Part shown: positions 37,644-47,954 of the stretch, in pieces | Position numbering within the stretch: position 1 is the stretch's first letter | Layout of the letters: each line of letters begins with the position of its first letter | NCBI GenBank assembly: GCA_001695595.3 | Contig: MBPM02000080.1 | Coordinates: 62,001-126,000 of the forward strand | Reading direction: 5' to 3' | DNA: 64,000 nt | Origin: Plasmopara viticola | Lineage: Eukaryota; Oomycota; Peronosporomycetes; Peronosporales; Peronosporaceae | Made by a program: the position numbers and the translations under genes | Notes under the pieces: generated by a model | Seen by the model: only the letters and a program-made list of their open reading frames with translations | What the model was told of the DNA's origin: nothing | Database searches by the model: none

Positions 37644-37745
37644 TTTTGATAAAGTGTATTGGGTATGGGGTATGCTTATAGTATATTAGTAAATTTATAT
37701 TAGAATTAAAAATATTAATTCAATTTATTTAATTGTTTTCTAACC

Positions 37746-38137
37746 CAATGAAGATACCGCATTACGGTATGAGGAAGCAACAGGACTACCTACGCCCATA
37801 TAGAGCCGTGGTACTGAGGATAGACGAAGGCTATAAAAAAGTTATTAATCGTAGCGCCAGCGCCAGGAAGTGCAGATTCAAACAGAGAGCGGCAATCTTG
37901 TAGAGGCGAGAGCGGCAATCTGTTGCAGATAGACTCTTCTTTCCCGTGCCATATGCTAAAAGTTCCCAGCAGTTCGACATTTTAATTGGGTTTTGATGCT
38001 AGCAGCACAATGGATAGACTGGCCACCACAAAGGGGCGGCACTTAAAACCGACTCGTTGCGTCATATGTTGATGCCACCCACAACAAGAGAGAATCGCCA
38101 GAGTTAGTTCACAACTGCGTTGGACGAAGTGGTGCCA
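37746..38137. other. upstream region of the RXLR-like gene
   Basis: Host-like, less AT-rich DNA begins at the broken terminal repeat. A small dyad, ataccgcattacggtat, lies at about 37756-37772. No gene is seen before the effector start. Confidence 0.4.
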
Positions 38138-39580
38138 ATGATCCTCAAATCCGGTTTCAAACGCGTTGCGTGTGGTGGCATTCTCTTGTCGTGTGCTTTT
38201 CTTTCTCATGGCAGTGGTGTGGCAGCGGAAGCCAATGCGACGCGTGCCTTGTCAGCGAGACAACGCCACCTCGCTTTCAATCAATCTCAAAGCGACGAGG
38301 ACGCGACCGTCGCGCCGAGTCAAGTTGACGATGGTGACGACGACGACGACGAAAGAAATTTCGCTCTCTTTGAAAGTGTTAGTAAAGCTTCAACGAATGC
38401 CATGAAAGGTATAAAGTCGAACGCGATGGTGCAGAAAGTGTTTTCGAAGGAAACGAAACTGGCTAGAACCGAGAAATCGTTCGACAAGTTCAAACTTCAA
38501 TTGAATGATCCCGACAATTTCTTTTTGCAACCCAATTATTTTAAGTGGCATCAAAAGACAATAGAGCGCTACAAAGCTGACGAAAAAGAGGCTTACGCAG
38601 CGATGTATTCGACCGTTCTCTCTCGTTCGGATGGAGATGAGAAAGCCGTTGCGGAGCTGATTGGGAATCCCTGGAACTTTAATGCCCGTCATTGGTTCGA
38701 CGCTCAGAACAAGCATTGGAAGGCGCGTAATCTGGATACGGAAAAGGTGTACGATCTTCTTCAGCTTAGATATGAAGGCACTGAATTGCTGAATAGTCCA
38801 AAGCTGAGCTCGTGGGTTAAATTCGCAGAAGCGAATAATGAAAACGCATCCGAGAGATTGTGGGAGCTATTGCGGACTCAGATGGGTCCTACTGGTATTG
38901 TGAACGATGCGAATATTTCTCCGAGTGACGAAGCTTACTTATCATCCAAACTTGGTGGGTTGCTGCAAACTCCGCGGAAAACACCGGACGCAAAGCGTTT
39001 TGGGTCGTTGTTGGCAAAGAAGTTGCTGCAAAGGTGGAAAGAGCAAAAGTACCCGATTGAAAAGGCGTTGCAGGATACGGGGAAAGGCACGGATGAAATT
39101 GAAGTCTGGTTGGCGTATATACAAACCAAGGGCTTTGAAAACCCCTACACGATCTTTGCGACCGCAGGCAAGTTGAAAGAGAAAGCAATTGTAGAGGCAA
39201 TTGGCCACGCGCTGCAGCCTAAAAACAATTTAATGGCAGAGACTGGCACGAATATGCTGAGAAGACAAAACGAAATGTGGTCGAAGGGTAGTAAAACGCC
39301 TGAGGGACTCTTTAATGATTTAAAGCTCCAATATGCAGGAGACAAACTATTTTCGAGTCCTCTCTGGCCTGTGTGGATTTCTTACTTGAAGTATGAAGAT
39401 GAGAAGTACGCGACCAATTTGATGATGGATACACTGAAAAGGCATTTCGGAATCAAAGAATTGCTCGATATCGTCACGAAGGCAAAAGAGGTGCGCGAAA
39501 CTAAATCCATCGCATCAATTGTGGAAGCGCACTTGCCTCGTCAACACCGTTATCTTGTCAGTGTGCAGGATGTGCCTTAA
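38138..39580 (+). CDS. RXLR-like secreted effector with WY/LWY repeats
   Basis: A candidate host-translocated effector of 480 residues. A signal peptide covers residues 1-30 (hydrophobic VACGGILLSCAFL). A degenerate RXLR motif reads RHLA at 43-46, and an acidic DDDDDER stretch at 67-73 stands for the dEER motif. The body is helical with repeated Trp and Tyr positions in the style of WY/LWY modules: FKWHQKTIERYKAD, FDAQNKHWKARNLDTEKVYD, SSWVKFAEANNENASERLWE and later PVWISYLKYEDEKYATNLMM. The frame is intact and intronless, as is usual. The ATG at 38138 is chosen because the signal peptide starts there. It lies between the two Polinton arms and next to retrotransposon debris, a typical gene-sparse setting. 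The host target is unknown. Confidence 0.85.
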   Translation: MILKSGFKRVACGGILLSCAFLSHGSGVAAEANATRALSARQRHLAFNQSQSDEDATVAPSQVDDGDDDDDERNFALFESVSKASTNAMKGIKSNAMVQKVFSKETKLARTEKSFDKFKLQLNDPDNFFLQPNYFKWHQKTIERYKADEKEAYAAMYSTVLSRSDGDEKAVAELIGNPWNFNARHWFDAQNKHWKARNLDTEKVYDLLQLRYEGTELLNSPKLSSWVKFAEANNENASERLWELLRTQMGPTGIVNDANISPSDEAYLSSKLGGLLQTPRKTPDAKRFGSLLAKKLLQRWKEQKYPIEKALQDTGKGTDEIEVWLAYIQTKGFENPYTIFATAGKLKEKAIVEAIGHALQPKNNLMAETGTNMLRRQNEMWSKGSKTPEGLFNDLKLQYAGDKLFSSPLWPVWISYLKYEDEKYATNLMMDTLKRHFGIKELLDIVTKAKEVRETKSIASIVEAHLPRQHRYLVSVQDVP

Positions 39581-39757
39581 TCGTCAGCTTGACACGTCGA
39601 AGGGTCGTACGCGTTGAAATGGATGAAGCGTGGACATTTTCGTTTTTTCAACAAGCTATCGTTCAAGTCATTGGCTCCTTTCATACGACTACGTGACCGT
39701 CAACAATGACGGTGTCGATGCAATCCGATTATTGGTCTAAACGTCGCACGCTCCACG

Positions 39758-40900
39758 TATATGTAGGACGTGTATAGATATAGAGGCAGAGTAGAGTGAA
39801 GACGGATGATGTTTAGATGCAAAGAGTTTGTCTTTAAAGTGTATTCTACGGCAAGTAGATTGAGCTCCAGGGCCAACTTCTCGCATCTGTCGGATAGACA
39901 ACTGCACGTTTGGAGCGACTTGCTGGCTACTATGGGCCTAAAGAGGCGGCTGCTTTTGTACTCTTTCCTGCTGCCCATAGTAGCGAGCAAGTCGCTCAAT
40001 TGCGTAAGCTGGGTATCCGTAGTTCTTCCCCAGCAAGCCACCCGCGCTGCTGTTTCTCCACAGTATCTAAGACAGCTGATTATCCGTTATGTTTTGACTT
40101 CTTGCCACAGATGGCCATACGCTGTCCCATGGCCTGAACACCCAGCTTCGCCTCCTCGGCATAGCCAAGACCTATGGATTTGACGGGATCTGGCTTTGCA
40201 AGATTTTTCCTACTCATGCCGACTGAAGTTTATCTCGGCATAATATGGCCTTCTTGAAATAAATCGAGCTTGCACTAAGCAGACTGCGCCCGTGTGCAAT
40301 CTTTCATCAAGAAGATGGCCACTTCATACTTTAAAATGATTCAGAAAAGCTCACAACTTCTAGAAGTAGTCCATCAGCTTGTACTACCCTGTTGGTGTGC
40401 AAATAAGCGTGATTACACACGTAAAACAGGGTTAAGTGGCAAAACGACTTGCCTCCACTGATGCTTTGACTAATATCAAGTGGAAAGCCGCTTCAGCTGA
40501 GGTATTATGCAGGATTGCACATTTGCGTGCTTTATTAACGAGCTTCGAGAAGATCAGAGCCTTTCTCTGTTGGTTCGACCGAAATAAAGCAAAAAACATG
40601 ACCACTGGCTTTTCAGCTTTGAAATTGAGGAGTGTCTCCTTTCTCCATATGAATATCTTAACGCACACCGTTGACTATTTTGGTCTTATTAGGATATTCG
40701 TCTTAGGCGCTGGGTTTATCGACGCAGTTGACTCCGTCACATCCATTAAAAAATGTCTATTAGAGCATCCTAATGACTACGACTTCCGATGCGCTGACTT
40801 TTTCGGTTTTTTGTGCAACCAAATCGCGACTCCCACCTCTGTGACCAAGCAGGATTGTCGATTGATTTGGCCGTTTGCGTATCGTGATGCAAATGGGTAT
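39758..40900. repeat. 1.15-kb dispersed repeat, copy A
   Basis: Matches 57218-58375 in direct orientation along nearly its whole length with scattered changes and small indels. On the minus strand, 40035 to 39762 has the look of an LTR (begins tgctggggaagaac, ends cctaca), with the rest as internal sequence. No protein of the retroelement could be identified in any frame, so the class is an inference. Both copies carry the same conserved hairpin. Confidence 0.6.
39913..39997. repeat. 25-bp inverted repeat inside the dispersed repeat
   Basis: Arms 39913-39937 and 39973-39997 pair at 24 of 25 positions (gagcgacttgctggctacta plus tgggc against its complement), with a 35-nt loop. The same structure is kept in the second copy at about 57375-57457. 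Confidence 0.65.
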
Positions 40901-40904
40901 ACTT

Positions 40905-41505
40905 GTTAAGTAGAAAGTAAAACCGAAGTGAACATATCTATCTTGACCAATGAACGGCTACCATATGTAATTACTAACTGTGACGTAATTGTAATTACTG
41001 TGAAGCCATCCACCTGTTCAACATGCATTCAGCGGTGTAATTGTAACACTCCCACTCACCGCTGATGCTGTGTGTCCTTTGGTGCTAACTTGGTCTTGAT
41101 TCCGGATGCTTCGCGCAAATACTTCAGCATCTTGGTTCCAACTGCCTTCGTCAGCATATCTGCAAGCTCACTCTTAGTGTCGATATGTTCGATCTTCAAC
41201 AGTCCTTCTTGCACGTTCTTACGAATAAAGTGGTGCTTGATGTCCACATGCTTCGTTCTAGCATGGTATCCGGCGTTATTGGCCAACTTGCTCATGACCC
41301 ATGTCCTTTCGCATTGCCGCGTCCAAAGAAGTTCTTGTGTGCATAAACTGAGAGCCATATACTCAGCTTCTGCTGAGCTCAGCGCAACTGTCAGCTGGTA
41401 CTTCGACTTAAACACCACTGGTGCGCTCGCAATCATGACCATAATTCCCGAGACCGAGCGTCTGTCAGTATATACCTTAAAGCGGCATTCGTGCCTTCGG
41501 CCCAA
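40905..41505 (-). pseudogene. Ty1/copia retrotransposon 3' end (RNase H) with LTR start
   Basis: The minus-strand frame 41056-41505 encodes the end of a copia polyprotein: YTDRRSVSGIMV, PVVFKSKYQLTVALSSAEAE and HARTKHVDIKHHFIR are signatures of its RNase H region. Immediately downstream on minus is a purine tract (ggtgagtgggag) and then tgttacaattacacc at 41048, the expected junction of the polypurine tract and 3' LTR. The LTR runs on to an undetermined point near 40905. The upstream pol domains are missing. Confidence 0.75.
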
Positions 41506-41547
41506 ACTGCCGCTTTAACCTTCATGTTTCTCCCACAGCTAAATCTC

Positions 41548-41697
41548 TATCCTATATAAGAACTACCCTCTAAACCCATCATCCTTAACCCACAGACAAA
41601 TCATCAACCCAATTACCCGTAAGCATTAATCACATCCCTATATAAAAAACACACCTCTAAACCTTCCATCATTACCCTCACAGACAAATCAACATTT
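41548..41697 (+). repeat. two ~87-bp direct repeats with TATA-like boxes
   Basis: The block cctatataagaac...ccctctaaaccc...cagacaaatca at about 41548 recurs with changes at about 41635, directly before the terminal repeat at 41702. It may be promoter-like DNA from an LTR or from the Polinton end. Confidence 0.45.
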
Positions 41698-41701
41698 CTA
41701 T

Positions 41702-41850
41702 TAACCTGAAGCACTTAGAGTAACGATAATATCCTCTTTAGACAAAGATGTATTTTGAAATGAATAAAGATAAACAAAATAAAAAAATCAGTTGTGATTG
41801 TGCTGGTAAACAACATTTGAAGAGAGCAAAACATAAAAACTGGTTAGAAA
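41702..41850 (+). repeat. Polinton terminal repeat, copy 2
   Basis: Matches 5035-5183 in length and almost all bases; see that entry. Here it leads into the small basic gene and PolB. On the minus strand both copies keep a frame ending in SKEDIIVTLSASG or SEEDIIATLSASG, so part of the repeat may have been coding. Confidence 0.6.
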
Positions 41851-41909
41851 CAAATAAATAAATATCATTCTATCTTAAGAAAAAAGTACAATAGTATAAC
41901 AAGATAAAA

Positions 41910-42098
41910 ATGGTTTATACTTAAGAATCCTACGAACGCAACAAGGCTTCAATTACTGCAGCGAAGAAGCGATACTATGAAAAGCATAGAGAAAAACTTC
42001 TACAGAAACAAAGAGAATATGATCGAGCACATAGGGAAGACAGGAAAGAAAAATACAAGGCTGATAAACTAGAAAAACAAAACACTATCCAACAATAA
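41910..42098 (+). pseudogene. small basic helical protein, stop at codon 5
   Basis: From ATG 41910 the frame has a TAA at 41922-41924 and then stays open to 42096-42098. It encodes a lysine/arginine-rich helix (YYEKHREKLLQKQREYDRAH) like the basic, bZIP-like small proteins found in large DNA viruses and phages. DNA binding is an inference from charge. Confidence 0.5.
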
Positions 42099-42142
42099 TG
42101 AAACAATATTTTTTTTGTTTGAAAACAATATTAATCACAATA

Positions 42143-42196
42143 TATACAAAGACATTGTTATCTTGAACTACAATTTATTTAGTATACAAAGACATT
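42143..42196 (+). promoter_or_regulatory. duplicated tatacaaagacatt motif before PolB
   Basis: The 14-mer tatacaaagacatt is present at 42143-42156 and 42183-42196, 40 bp apart, the second ending 7 bp before the PolB ATG. It probably marks the promoter and start region. Confidence 0.45.
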
Positions 42197-42202
42197 TTCA
42201 AA

Positions 42203-45200
42203 ATGCCAGTCTCGAATGCTCTTAAGAAATCACAAAAGAACCGAAGTGAGCTATATAAGTTTGCCAAGAAACACAATTTAAATGTTAAATGGACGTCTAC
42301 AACAAATGTTATGGAAAAAGCAGTCAATGCTTTCAAGCAGTCCAAAGCTAAGACCATCATTAAGTCAATTAGAACTTTCAAGGCTAACAATGACAATGCT
42401 GCTTTAAAATCTATCAATACTACATCGCGTAAAGTTGAAATGCAACTAAATCGATTCAACCGTATTAGAAAGGATATTGTAGCACCTGCTGATAAGAAAC
42501 TCTTAATTAACTTTAAGGATTCGAAAGGTGATGTTGTCAAATCATATCACGTACAAGATCGATTAATTAACATCAACAATCTATTTATCAATGAAGAGAA
42601 CCAATACAGCTCTGGAGCAGATGTAGATTTAGAAGTACTACCAACTACATCAGTAGAAGTTGAATGGTTAAATAATCCAAAACGCTCTCGTTCTGAGAGA
42701 AAGAATTTCTTTCGTTATCTAACCAAAGCAGATTACAATCTGGAAGCATATCAAGTATACACACAATGCTCTGAAAATAATGATGACAGAGAAACTCCTT
42801 GTTTCTTATATGCTTTGATGCAAGCAGGTGTAGATGCTACAATTGTTAAGCAAATCTCACAGTCAATGTTTAAATCAGGTGCCACTGTTGATTTCATTCG
42901 CAAGACTGCTAATGCTTTTAATCTATACATCTCAGTTAAACAATACTATCCAAACAAAGATACAGGTCGAGCTGATAATAACATTTCTCTATATGGTATT
43001 AAAAGCTCTAATGTTATCAAATTAGGATCTGTTGGAGAGCATCTATTTGCTATTAAACAAACTAATATTACTAAAGCAGCTCTCAATCATCCTGAATTAG
43101 AAGATCAACATAAACGAACTGATTTTATTGTTAAAAATGGAAAGGCTTCATTCAACAACAAACAAATAAAATTTCTTAATAGCTATGAGGTTATCAGTTA
43201 TCTATATCATTATCGCGATACACATTTGGAAACGATTACTCAACGAAATGTTCCTATGCTACTCAATAACAAGTATCAAGAGGTTAGAAAGTAAAATGAT
43301 GAAGATTTTAGTGATAGTAATTTTAGAGAAATCGCACGTGTAGAAGGTAAAGAGCTAAATCTCGGTTATGCACCATTCAGAAAGTACATTGAACATCAAA
43401 GAAAGTTTGTAGAAGAAACAAAATACAATATTGTTTATTTCGATTTCGAAACACTTGTTAAGGATGGTAAACACATTCCTTATGCTGTGTCATATTGCAT
43501 TGCAAGTGTGGATACTACTATTAGTAAGTTTCCTATTCCAAATTTCAGTCAGACAAAAAACATATATGGATTCGATTGTGTAGTTTAATTCCTTGATGAG
43601 CTTCCATGTCATACTTGTAATCTTCTTTGGGCGCATAATGCTGGATTCGATTCTCGTTTCATATTAAAGTATCTGACCTACGACTCAAAATACACTAATT
43701 TAATTGATCAAGGCACTAAACTAAAACAAGCAACTGGTTCTTATAGAGGGCGTGATATTGTCATCAAAGATACTATGAGTTTCCTCGCAGGCAAACTGGA
43801 AAAACTACCTGAGATGTTCAAAAGCGCAACTAAACATTTAGGAATAGAGAAAGAGTGCTTCCCACACAAATTGATTAACGAACATAACTATAAATCCAAA
43901 TGGCCGCTTGAATACTTAGACTCTTATAGTGATAAAGACACTCTAATTAAAAATGCATCACAGATCGGCGCTATCATTAACAACACATTCGATTGTGAGA
44001 TGTATGCAACCCATTACTGTAATAGAGATGTAGATGTATTGAAGGTATGTTTCGAGGCATTTAGACGAATGGTACACACAGAGTACAATCTAGACGTATA
44101 TCGTTTCCTAAGTGTGTCGTCTCTATCAATCGCATACCAACACAACGAAGGATGCTTTGATGGTTGCTATGAGATGAATTCAGTATTACTTGGCTTTATG
44201 CGTGAAGCTACGGTCGGAGGTAGAGTAATGACTCGTGATAATCAAAAGCATCATATCAGACATAAGCTTGCTGATTTCGATGCTGTTAGTCTATACCCAT
44301 CTGCTATGGTTGAAATACCTGGTTATACTCGTGGTAAACCGAAACTATTCAAAAATAGCATTCCATCAGATGCTGACTATTATGTAGCTCGTATTCGAAT
44401 CGATTCTATTGGTACGAAGAGACACTTTCCATCACTTAGTTATTATGATAACGGCAGTCGCAATTTTAGTAATGATATTGTTGATAGAGAATTTATTGTT
44501 GGTAAGCAATCGCTTGAAGACATTGTAGAATTTCAGGATGCAACATATTCGGTAATTGAAGGTCTTTACTGGAACGAGGGGTTCAATGATCAAATTACTA
44601 AAACCATCAGAAAGATGTTCAACGCACGACTTCAATATAAAGCAGAAGGTAATGCTCTGCAAAATGTTATTAAACTAATGATGAACAGCTCGTATGGAAA
44701 ATTACTTATGAAGCCAATCGTAAAACAGAAGGTACTTGTAAGTGGAGGTCAACAAAAGATTCAGGAATACACTTGCAAAAATATTCATAAAATGATTTCG
44801 AGAACACCTATCAACGATAAGCTGTCATTATTCGAAGAACATAAGGCATTGACACAACACTTTAGTCCTGTTCATCTAGGCATTCAAGTACTCGATTCCA
44901 GTAAACACATTATGAACCGAGTTATGTGTCTCGCGGAGGACATCGACGCAAAAATCTGGTATCAGGACACTGACAGTATGCACATAGATTATGATGGCGT
45001 TCAACGACTTTCAGATGCTTTTAAGCTTAAATACAACAAAGAGCTAATTGGTAAACAGATGGGTCAGTTCCATGTTGATTTTGAGCTTGAAGGATCAAAA
45101 GGTAATATCTATGCTAAGGAGTCTATCTTCCTTGGTAAGAAGAGTTATTTGGACATTCTTGCTTGCGATGGTAATGACGTTCAGGGAATGCATATTCGTA

Positions 45201-45376
45201 TGAAAGGTATCCCTGGTAAACTACTTGAAACAAATACGTATGAAACATACTTGAAACTCTATAACGGAGAGCGTATGTCGTTTGATTTGAGTAAGCTGTG
45301 TTCAATCATTATAGACACGAAATCGCAAAACGTTTCAAAGCGATTGAATTTCACAAGAAACATATCTTTCCGTTAG
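42203..45376 (+). pseudogene. Polinton protein-primed family B DNA polymerase with N-terminal extension, two in-frame stops
   Basis: Replicates the element from its ends. One continuous frame of 1,057 codons is interrupted by TAA at 43292-43294 and at 43586-43588. The N-terminal 360 residues carry an OTU-like segment, with Cys in ETPCFLYAL and His in GEHLFAI. The 3'-5' exonuclease follows: Exo I YFDFET (near 43440) and Exo II HNAGFDSRFI (near 43640). Polymerase motif A is DFDAVSLYPS (near 44280), motif B NSSYGK (near 44690) and motif C QDTDS (near 44965); KGIPGK lies near the end. A neighbouring frame near 45320-45380 continues with [12 protein letters not shown], so the extreme C-terminus may also be shifted. 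The integrase follows after 18 bp. Confidence 0.85.
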
Positions 45377-45394
45377 TATAAGCAAGCTTTGAAA

Positions 45395-46489
45395 ATGGAC
45401 TCTCTGCTTACTCAACTTTATTATGATCCAAAAACGGGATTCATAGGTGCAACTAAGCTGTACCAAAAAGCAAAAGCAACTAATAAAACTATAACGTTAA
45501 AACAAGTCAAAGAATGGTATAAGACACAAAGTAGCATTCAACAGCATTCAATTCAAAACAAAAAGTATCCTGAATTCAAAATCACAAGCAACAATCCAAA
45601 CGAATGGCAAATGGATCTTGCGTTTTGGCAAAAGCAACCAATATTGATAACGGTTAATATCAACAGTCGCATTGGATATGCAAAAGTGTTACAAAATAAA
45701 AAAGCAGATACAGTTCAAAAAGCCATTGATCAATTCATTACAGAGCATAAAGTGTCTGCGTTGATGTCAGACAATGGATCTGAATTCACAAGTCAAACAG
45801 TCGAAAAGTTTTTTGATAAAAATTCAATCATTCATGCGAATTCTATTCCAGGAGATCATACAGTGCTTGGAAAGATAGATCGCTTTATTCGAACGATAAA
45901 GGCAAGACTAACAAAGATGCAGGATACTATGGGATTTAAGAAGCTTACACAAAAACTTCTGAATGATGCTATATCTAACTACAACGATACCACTCATTCA
46001 TCCATAAACGCTACACCAAATGAAATGGAAGGGAGGGTTATTTTTGACGAGATTGAACACAATAAACGAGTGGTTAAGCAAGTACAAAAAGGCATTCCAA
46101 CTGGTTCTATTGTACGTTATCGCTTGAATCCGAAGCCATTTGAAAAAGAAGGTGCGAGATTTTCAAAAGCCGTGTACGAAGTAATTGGATTAGATGGATT
46201 GAAGATGCGTATTAAATCAAAGAATAATCATGTCCTATACAAACCAGTTAATGACTTGAAAATTGTAAAAGCAGAGAGAACTGATGCACCAATCAAAAAT
46301 AATCAAATATGGGAGGCTGAGAAGATTGTTGATCATAAAACACTAAAGAATGGTAAGCATAAATATTTGGTCAAATGGGTTGGATATGACGACAGCTTCA
46401 ACACTTGGGAACCTGAAAATAACCTCCGTTTGATTAATAAGAACAGAATGTCATCACTAGAGAAACAATATTGGTCTAAATATAGATGA
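45395..46489 (+). CDS. Polinton integrase (rve) with C-terminal chromodomain
   Basis: Integrates the element. The 364-residue frame is intact. The RNase H-fold core has the first Asp in EWQMDLAFW and the second in MSDNGSEF. At the third catalytic position, where Polinton integrases have E-R-F, this protein reads [11 protein letters not shown], so Asp replaces Glu. A chromodomain closes the protein ([31 protein letters not shown]), a module that can direct insertion to modified histones. ATG 45395 is the first in frame. The stop overlaps the next start (ATGA at 46486-46489), implying co-expression. Loss of the Glu probably impairs activity. Confidence 0.9.
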   Translation: MDSLLTQLYYDPKTGFIGATKLYQKAKATNKTITLKQVKEWYKTQSSIQQHSIQNKKYPEFKITSNNPNEWQMDLAFWQKQPILITVNINSRIGYAKVLQNKKADTVQKAIDQFITEHKVSALMSDNGSEFTSQTVEKFFDKNSIIHANSIPGDHTVLGKIDRFIRTIKARLTKMQDTMGFKKLTQKLLNDAISNYNDTTHSSINATPNEMEGRVIFDEIEHNKRVVKQVQKGIPTGSIVRYRLNPKPFEKEGARFSKAVYEVIGLDGLKMRIKSKNNHVLYKPVNDLKIVKAERTDAPIKNNQIWEAEKIVDHKTLKNGKHKYLVKWVGYDDSFNTWEPENNLRLINKNRMSSLEKQYWSKYR

Positions 46490-46962
46490 ATATGATGTGT
46501 AAATTCATCACCAAAAAAGACACGCAATGTACCCGAGAAGCAAAAAAGGGTGATTACTGCACTCAACACCATAACATCATCCAAATAAAAATGTATAAGA
46601 AGGAACTATCTATAATCCATAAGAAGAATAGAATACTCGCTGAACAAAACAAGGAACTACAAATATTTAAAAATCAGATTAACACGATAAACGAATTCGA
46701 CCTCATCAAACATCAATTGATTCAAATAAATCCGTATATGAAATTCAAGTATCTAATTGCTGATAGACGGTACCAATCTCGCTTAGAGGATGTCTTCAAT
46801 GTTCCGTTTGATGAAATCAAAAAAAAATATAGAAAACTTATCTACGATAGAAACGATTTGTGTCATCCATATACGAGTAGATATTGGTCTGAAGCCCAGA
46901 CGAATTCATTCGGGACTGGTGATTGTCTAAAGCCTGAAGCTTCCGCCTGTTTTACGCATTGA
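46486..46962 (+). CDS. small Cys/His zinc-binding coiled-coil protein (Polinton)
   Basis: The 158-residue product begins with a C-x8-9-C-x8-C-x2-H pattern ([11 protein letters not shown], then DYCTQH), likely binding one zinc. A lysine-rich coiled coil follows (residues 35-70). Its start overlaps the integrase stop and its 3' end overlaps the converging core-like gene by 36 bp. The function is unknown; a DNA-binding or regulatory role is a guess. Confidence 0.55.
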   Translation: MNMMCKFITKKDTQCTREAKKGDYCTQHHNIIQIKMYKKELSIIHKKNRILAEQNKELQIFKNQINTINEFDLIKHQLIQINPYMKFKYLIADRRYQSRLEDVFNVPFDEIKKKYRKLIYDRNDLCHPYTSRYWSEAQTNSFGTGDCLKPEASACFTH

Positions 46963-47460
46963 GCGTAGTTTAGCCATCTTAGCTTTCATCTCAGGCGATC
47001 CCTTTTTACAGACACCAACACCCGTTAAATTCTTTACTTCGCCACGAACAGCGTTTACTAAACCAGGCTGCCCAGTATAGGCTCCAAGAGCTTGAGCGCC
47101 TTGATCAACAACACCAGATACCAGTGGTTTAACTACAGGCCAAACATTTTCTTTTAGCCATGGCCATGCTTTATCTTTGATCCAACTCCATAACGATCCT
47201 CCACTCATTCCAGACCCCGTAAGAGCGTCTCCGTCCATATTTAACGAAGCAGCGATTTCACCTGGTGAAAATATAATTGATATTCCTTTACCAACTTGAG
47301 CAGCCTTTTTCCATTTTTTCGCGTTTTCTGGGTGAAGTGCTAATTTCTTTGAAGAGCCTTAAACTTGACTAGCAGTGAATGATACCTTCAATGTCTTTAG
47401 AAACTTCTTTTTCTGAGCATCCGTGAGCTCACCACAACTGACCGAAACGTAAGAGTTCAT
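46927..47460 (-). pseudogene. putative Polinton core/minor virion protein, one in-frame stop
   Basis: From ATG 47460 the frame runs 33 codons to TAA 47359-47361 and then stays open to 46927. The second part has KKLALHPENAKKWKKAA and ISIIFSPGEIA, then an amphipathic Trp-rich region (SLWSWIKDKAWPWLKEN), and ends in a basic tail with GGSFRL. This order resembles the small virion protein (pX/pVI-like) of adintoviruses and Polintons, with a membrane-active or DNA-condensing role. The assignment is by pattern only. A TATA-like box (actatatattt) lies upstream at about 47495. Confidence 0.5.
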
Positions 47461-47544
47461 ATTTGCGTAAACTATCTATATTTCTTGAAATATATAGTCT
47501 CAAAATAATTAATAAATGTTGACTTTTACTCGACGCCATCAGCT

Positions 47545-47754
47545 CTAGAGTGCAAACGTCTTAGCTTTTTTATTCTTTGTTGGAGCCCTTGCTGTATCTA
47601 TTCCTGCTCCCTTTGAGCGTACATTTTGGAGCTTTTCTTTTAGCAGTAAACTATTGAGAGATTTCAATAATCTTTCTTGATTACTATGAGCAGCTGATTT
47701 GATTGAGTTACCGCTAAGGTTTGGATTTCGTACTTTTATAATTATGGAATTCAT
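47545..47754 (-). CDS. small basic protein of unknown function (Polinton)
   Basis: 69 residues, rich in Lys/Ser/Asn (VRNPNLSGNSIKSAAHSNQE), ending in a lysine cluster (TKNKKAKTFAL). No known domain. Its place between two virion-type genes on the same strand suggests a late or structural role. Confidence 0.45.
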   Translation of the reverse strand: MNSIIIKVRNPNLSGNSIKSAAHSNQERLLKSLNSLLLKEKLQNVRSKGAGIDTARAPTKNKKAKTFAL

Positions 47755-47803
47755 TTTATATTAAAGCGAAGCTTTTGTTCCCGTTCCGGTATATTAAACA
47801 CAA

Positions 47804-47947
47804 TCAAAAAGCTCGTCGAATCAATTTTAATTCTCTTTCTAAACGCCGATTATCATTACCTAAGCCAATCTCTCCTTGAAGTTTATAAAATTCATGTTTT
47901 AGAATACCTCGGCGCCCTTTTCGAATACCAATACCTAGACCACTCAT
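47804..47947 (-). CDS. 47-residue basic protein (Polinton)
   Basis: Starts MSGLGIGIRKGRRGILKHEF, 7 bp after the stop of the larger upstream gene (47955), and ends at 47804. The Gly-rich basic start and small size suggest a DNA-binding or minor virion peptide. It is short, so coding is supported mainly by the tight gene spacing. Confidence 0.4.
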   Translation of the reverse strand: MSGLGIGIRKGRRGILKHEFYKLQGEIGLGNDNRRLERELKLIRRAF

Positions 47948-47954
47948 GGAGTCG

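Larger units (their letters stand above)
35235..37745. mobile_element. Polinton/Maverick right arm (fragment)
   Basis: In order: the C-terminal end of the fibre gene (plus), a hairpin cluster, the major capsid protein (minus, N-terminus missing), the gene X start, a 21-bp dyad array, the ExoX-C-like gene (minus), and only the innermost few bases of the terminal repeat before similarity ends at 37745. It is clearly AT-richer than the host DNA to the right. The fibre portion complements the end of the left arm at 53.4 kb: one lacks what the other has. The left limit is uncertain. Confidence 0.7.

Noticed and set aside
41056..41505. Copia RNase H as part of the Polinton
   Set aside because: It is on the opposite strand, ends at its own polypurine tract and LTR start, and lies outside the terminal repeat at 41702.
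42203..46962. Giant virus (NCLDV) insertion
   Set aside because: PolB next to an rve integrase, with terminal repeats and a compact gene set, fits Polintons. No NCLDV core genes (large helicases, RNA polymerase, capping enzyme) are present.
42203..47460. TAA read as glutamine (alternative genetic code) in the Polinton
   Set aside because: The fibre end, ExoX-C gene copy 1, ATPase tail and small basic gene appear to end naturally at TAA. MCP, fibre and ATPase also have frameshifts, so decay explains the stops better.
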